A stretch of 64,000 nucleotides of DNA from Betaproteobacteria bacterium LSUCC0117 (GTDB taxonomy: Bacteria; Pseudomonadota; Gammaproteobacteria; Burkholderiales; Burkholderiaceae_C): positions 398,023-462,022 of the forward strand of contig JAUJFZ010000002.1 of assembly GCA_030441535.1 (NCBI GenBank). Direction: 5' to 3'. The translations under genes were made by a program, and so were the position numbers. Positions 62,628 through 64,000 of the stretch are shown here, one piece after another (position 1 is the first letter of the stretch; the number at the start of each line of letters is the position of its first letter). The notes below the pieces were generated by a model. The model searched no databases. It was not told the DNA's origin and saw only the letters and a program-made list of their open reading frames with translations.

Positions 62628-63629
62628 ATGAAATTAAAAGCATTCACACTACTCTCATTCGTAATGTTATTGGCAGGGTGTGAGACGATGCAAAACCTTG
62701 CGGCGGGGGATGGTAACTTAAGTTCCGCAGACAGGCAGGCGGCGGTTGCGATGGCAGATTTAACCGTGATGCGTTGCACTAAGGTTGTCACCCGTGGAGT
62801 TGAGACAGTTAGTAAGGGAAAAATAATATCTAAAAACGCTGCAACCATTACTAGATTGTGGAAAGGTGGTGAATGGTACAGGGCAGAGTCACGCAGTGAA
62901 GGTATCACAGACTATGTGTACCTTAATGAAAATACGCAAGCGTTCATTTGCGGCGAAAAGAAGTGGAATACGTACCCCGAGTCACGATTAGTCGCGTTTA
63001 TCGATGTATTGAATCCACGAAGTTCCGCTCGTGGCGTGATGCAAAACAGTTCAATCGAACGTCCGCGAGAAGTATTCACTGGAAGTAATGAAATTACAAA
63101 GAGAGATTTTAAAAAGTTGATTGACTTCTTCGGCGGATCATCGTCTTGTAATGTGCAAGCGATGTTAGGCAATTTAGACGAAGCATTGCTAATACGTTTA
63201 ATCGGTGAAGACATCATCAAAAGTGGTATCCCACGTACAGAAAATTTTTTACAAAAAAAATTTTACGAACATGCGTTACAAGGAAATTCGATACCGAATG
63301 CAGGGGACAAGGCTACATTGCAAAAAACGATTCTCGGCGGAGCCTGTGTCACATCAAGTTTTGATTTCGATAGCAAAATTCTGCGGGAGTATTGGGCGCA
63401 GGATGTAAGAGTGCGGAGTCAATTACGCGTTGAGCTGCTACAAGATCGAGTTACGTACAGGCAAATCATGACTCGTATCACCGAGGCGCAAAAAATGTCA
63501 CCGCAGATTGAGTCCGAATTAGCAGCGGCTATGCAAAAGAATCCTGAATTGGCTAAGGAGCTCCTCGAGAAGATGGGTAGCATCACAGATTTTATGGGGG
63601 TGCTTCTGAAGAAATATGGCTTAAGCTAA
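62628..63629 (+). CDS. Lipoprotein of unknown function (cargo, element 2)
   Basis: A 333-residue lipoprotein from the ATG at 62628: KLKAFTLLSFVMLLAGC is a type II signal with lipidated C18; Glu follows, so sorting to the outer membrane is expected. The frame can extend to a GTG at 62559, but that puts 23 residues before the signal. The mature part has scattered cysteines and no family I know. A helical C-terminus (MTRITEAQKMSPQIESELAAAMQKNPELAKELLEKMG) resembles no listed motif. It is AT-rich compared with the integrase and occupies the same slot as the element 1 secreted protein. An envelope role such as phage exclusion is possible but unproven. Confidence 0.82.
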   Translation: MKLKAFTLLSFVMLLAGCETMQNLAAGDGNLSSADRQAAVAMADLTVMRCTKVVTRGVETVSKGKIISKNAATITRLWKGGEWYRAESRSEGITDYVYLNENTQAFICGEKKWNTYPESRLVAFIDVLNPRSSARGVMQNSSIERPREVFTGSNEITKRDFKKLIDFFGGSSSCNVQAMLGNLDEALLIRLIGEDIIKSGIPRTENFLQKKFYEHALQGNSIPNAGDKATLQKTILGGACVTSSFDFDSKILREYWAQDVRVRSQLRVELLQDRVTYRQIMTRITEAQKMSPQIESELAAAMQKNPELAKELLEKMGSITDFMGVLLKKYGLS

Positions 63630-63649
63630 GTGGCTTAACGAGCTACAGA

Positions 63650-63946
63650 TTGCCAAAGCTCAATACCGAACAGTTGATGGAGCGTCTTGAGAGGCGTATC
63701 CATCAACTTGAGCTTGGCGAGGAGATTGCAGCAAAAGACATCAAAGCACTACTCAACGTGGAACAGCAGCAGCAACTTGTTGATGCACTCGCTGTGCAAG
63801 TTAAGCTGAAGAAAACTAAACGTGCTCGCACTGATGCAGAGAAGCAAGCACTTGGTTGGAAATCAATCAGAGAGGTGAGACTTGACGTGCTGCGTTCAGC
63901 ATGTCCGACGTCAGCGTGTGTGAGACAAATAGGGGTACTTGATTAA
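63650..63946 (+). pseudogene. Truncated MPKLN-family gene of element 2
   Basis: The first ~83 codons match the element 1 gene closely (start TTG instead of GTG), up to CTGCGTTCAGCA near 63901. Beyond this the DNA is unrelated, and the frame ends 15 codons later (CPTSACVRQIGVLD). The lost part is the coiled C-terminal 117 residues. The break is probably an insertion or a recombination joint. Confidence 0.8.
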
Positions 63947-64000
63947 AGGAGGGTTTTGGTTCATCTTTCAACGCAAGGAGTGAAGATGAAATTGAAATCT
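63902..64000 (+). other. Unrelated DNA after the break, possible insertion-sequence end
   Basis: Begins TGTCCGACGTCAG and leads within ~85 bp to a perfect AAGGAG and a new start codon. A TGT... end followed closely by a first gene is how many insertion sequences begin, but no inverted repeat partner or target duplication is in view. Confidence 0.4.
63986..64000 (+). CDS. Start of an unidentified gene (five codons)
   Basis: ATG five bases after AAGGAG (63975-63980), coding MKLKS before the window ends. The ribosome site is the best in the element, so a real gene is likely. It could be a transposase or the next cargo gene; nothing more can be read. Confidence 0.45.

Larger units (their letters stand above)
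61194..64000 (+). mobile_element. Integrated island, element 2 (left part only)
   Basis: Same left organisation as element 1: att core, terminator hairpin, near-identical integrase, a variable slot, then the MPKLN gene. The slot holds a lipoprotein gene instead of the element 1 cargo. The MPKLN gene is cut after ~83 codons and unrelated DNA follows. The remainder is outside the window. Confidence 0.85.

Overview
The window looks like a chromosome segment of a betaproteobacterium, probably Burkholderiales. The evidence is a Bv3F/BpH3-type H-NS protein, a 410-residue TrpS with a long insertion, DUF3422 and RpfE-like genes, and the order lolB-ispE-tRNA(Gln)-prs-rplY-pth. Genus and species cannot be read from the sequence. 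No database search was possible; families are named from motifs and gene order.

Positions 1-54079 are dense housekeeping DNA. Main blocks: serS end, a LuxR-type response regulator, and a leftward run (RpfE-like, recJ, rnm, yciO-like, site-2 protease, trpS); a rightward run lolC-lolD-tatD-spermidine synthase-like-DUF3422; DMT transporters, an SDR, a quinone reductase and a class V aminotransferase; ribF-ileS-lspA; gloA, a thioesterase and a DEAD-box helicase gene broken by one in-frame stop; ettA-DUF1415; rne with a long leader, rluC, hns, a HAD phosphatase, a Rieske protein, sppA and galU; a ParA-like ATPase, rpoH under a promoter overlapped by a CIRCE operator, and ftsY; rsmD-coaD-ferredoxin; pth, rplY, prs, tRNA-Gln, ispE, lolB and a TPR protein; mutM-mutY; rapZ, recN and nadK; hrcA, the expected CIRCE repressor; then a DMT transporter, a flavin reductase and a GIY-YIG protein.

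Positions 54080-64000 are accessory. A tRNA gene with anticodon CAT is the target of two related islands in tandem. The 47-bp tRNA 3' end is repeated exactly at 54112-54158 and 61194-61240, so element 1 is 7,082 bp; element 2 runs off the window. Each starts with nearly the same tyrosine recombinase (about 93% identical by hand count). Next comes a cargo slot whose content differs completely, then a conserved hypothetical gene (MPKLN gene). In element 1 the slot holds a secreted TolA-like Ala/Glu-rich repeat protein and a zinc-ribbon membrane protein; in element 2 it holds a lipoprotein. Similarity stops at the last codons of the integrase and resumes at the first codon of the MPKLN gene, so the slot is exchanged as a block. 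Element 1 also carries a short recombinase consisting only of a catalytic domain, a DUF6641-like protein, a small basic protein and an intergenic region with repeats and hairpins. I see no relaxase, replication or virion gene. This compact island with a swappable envelope-protein slot is the best candidate here for something undescribed.
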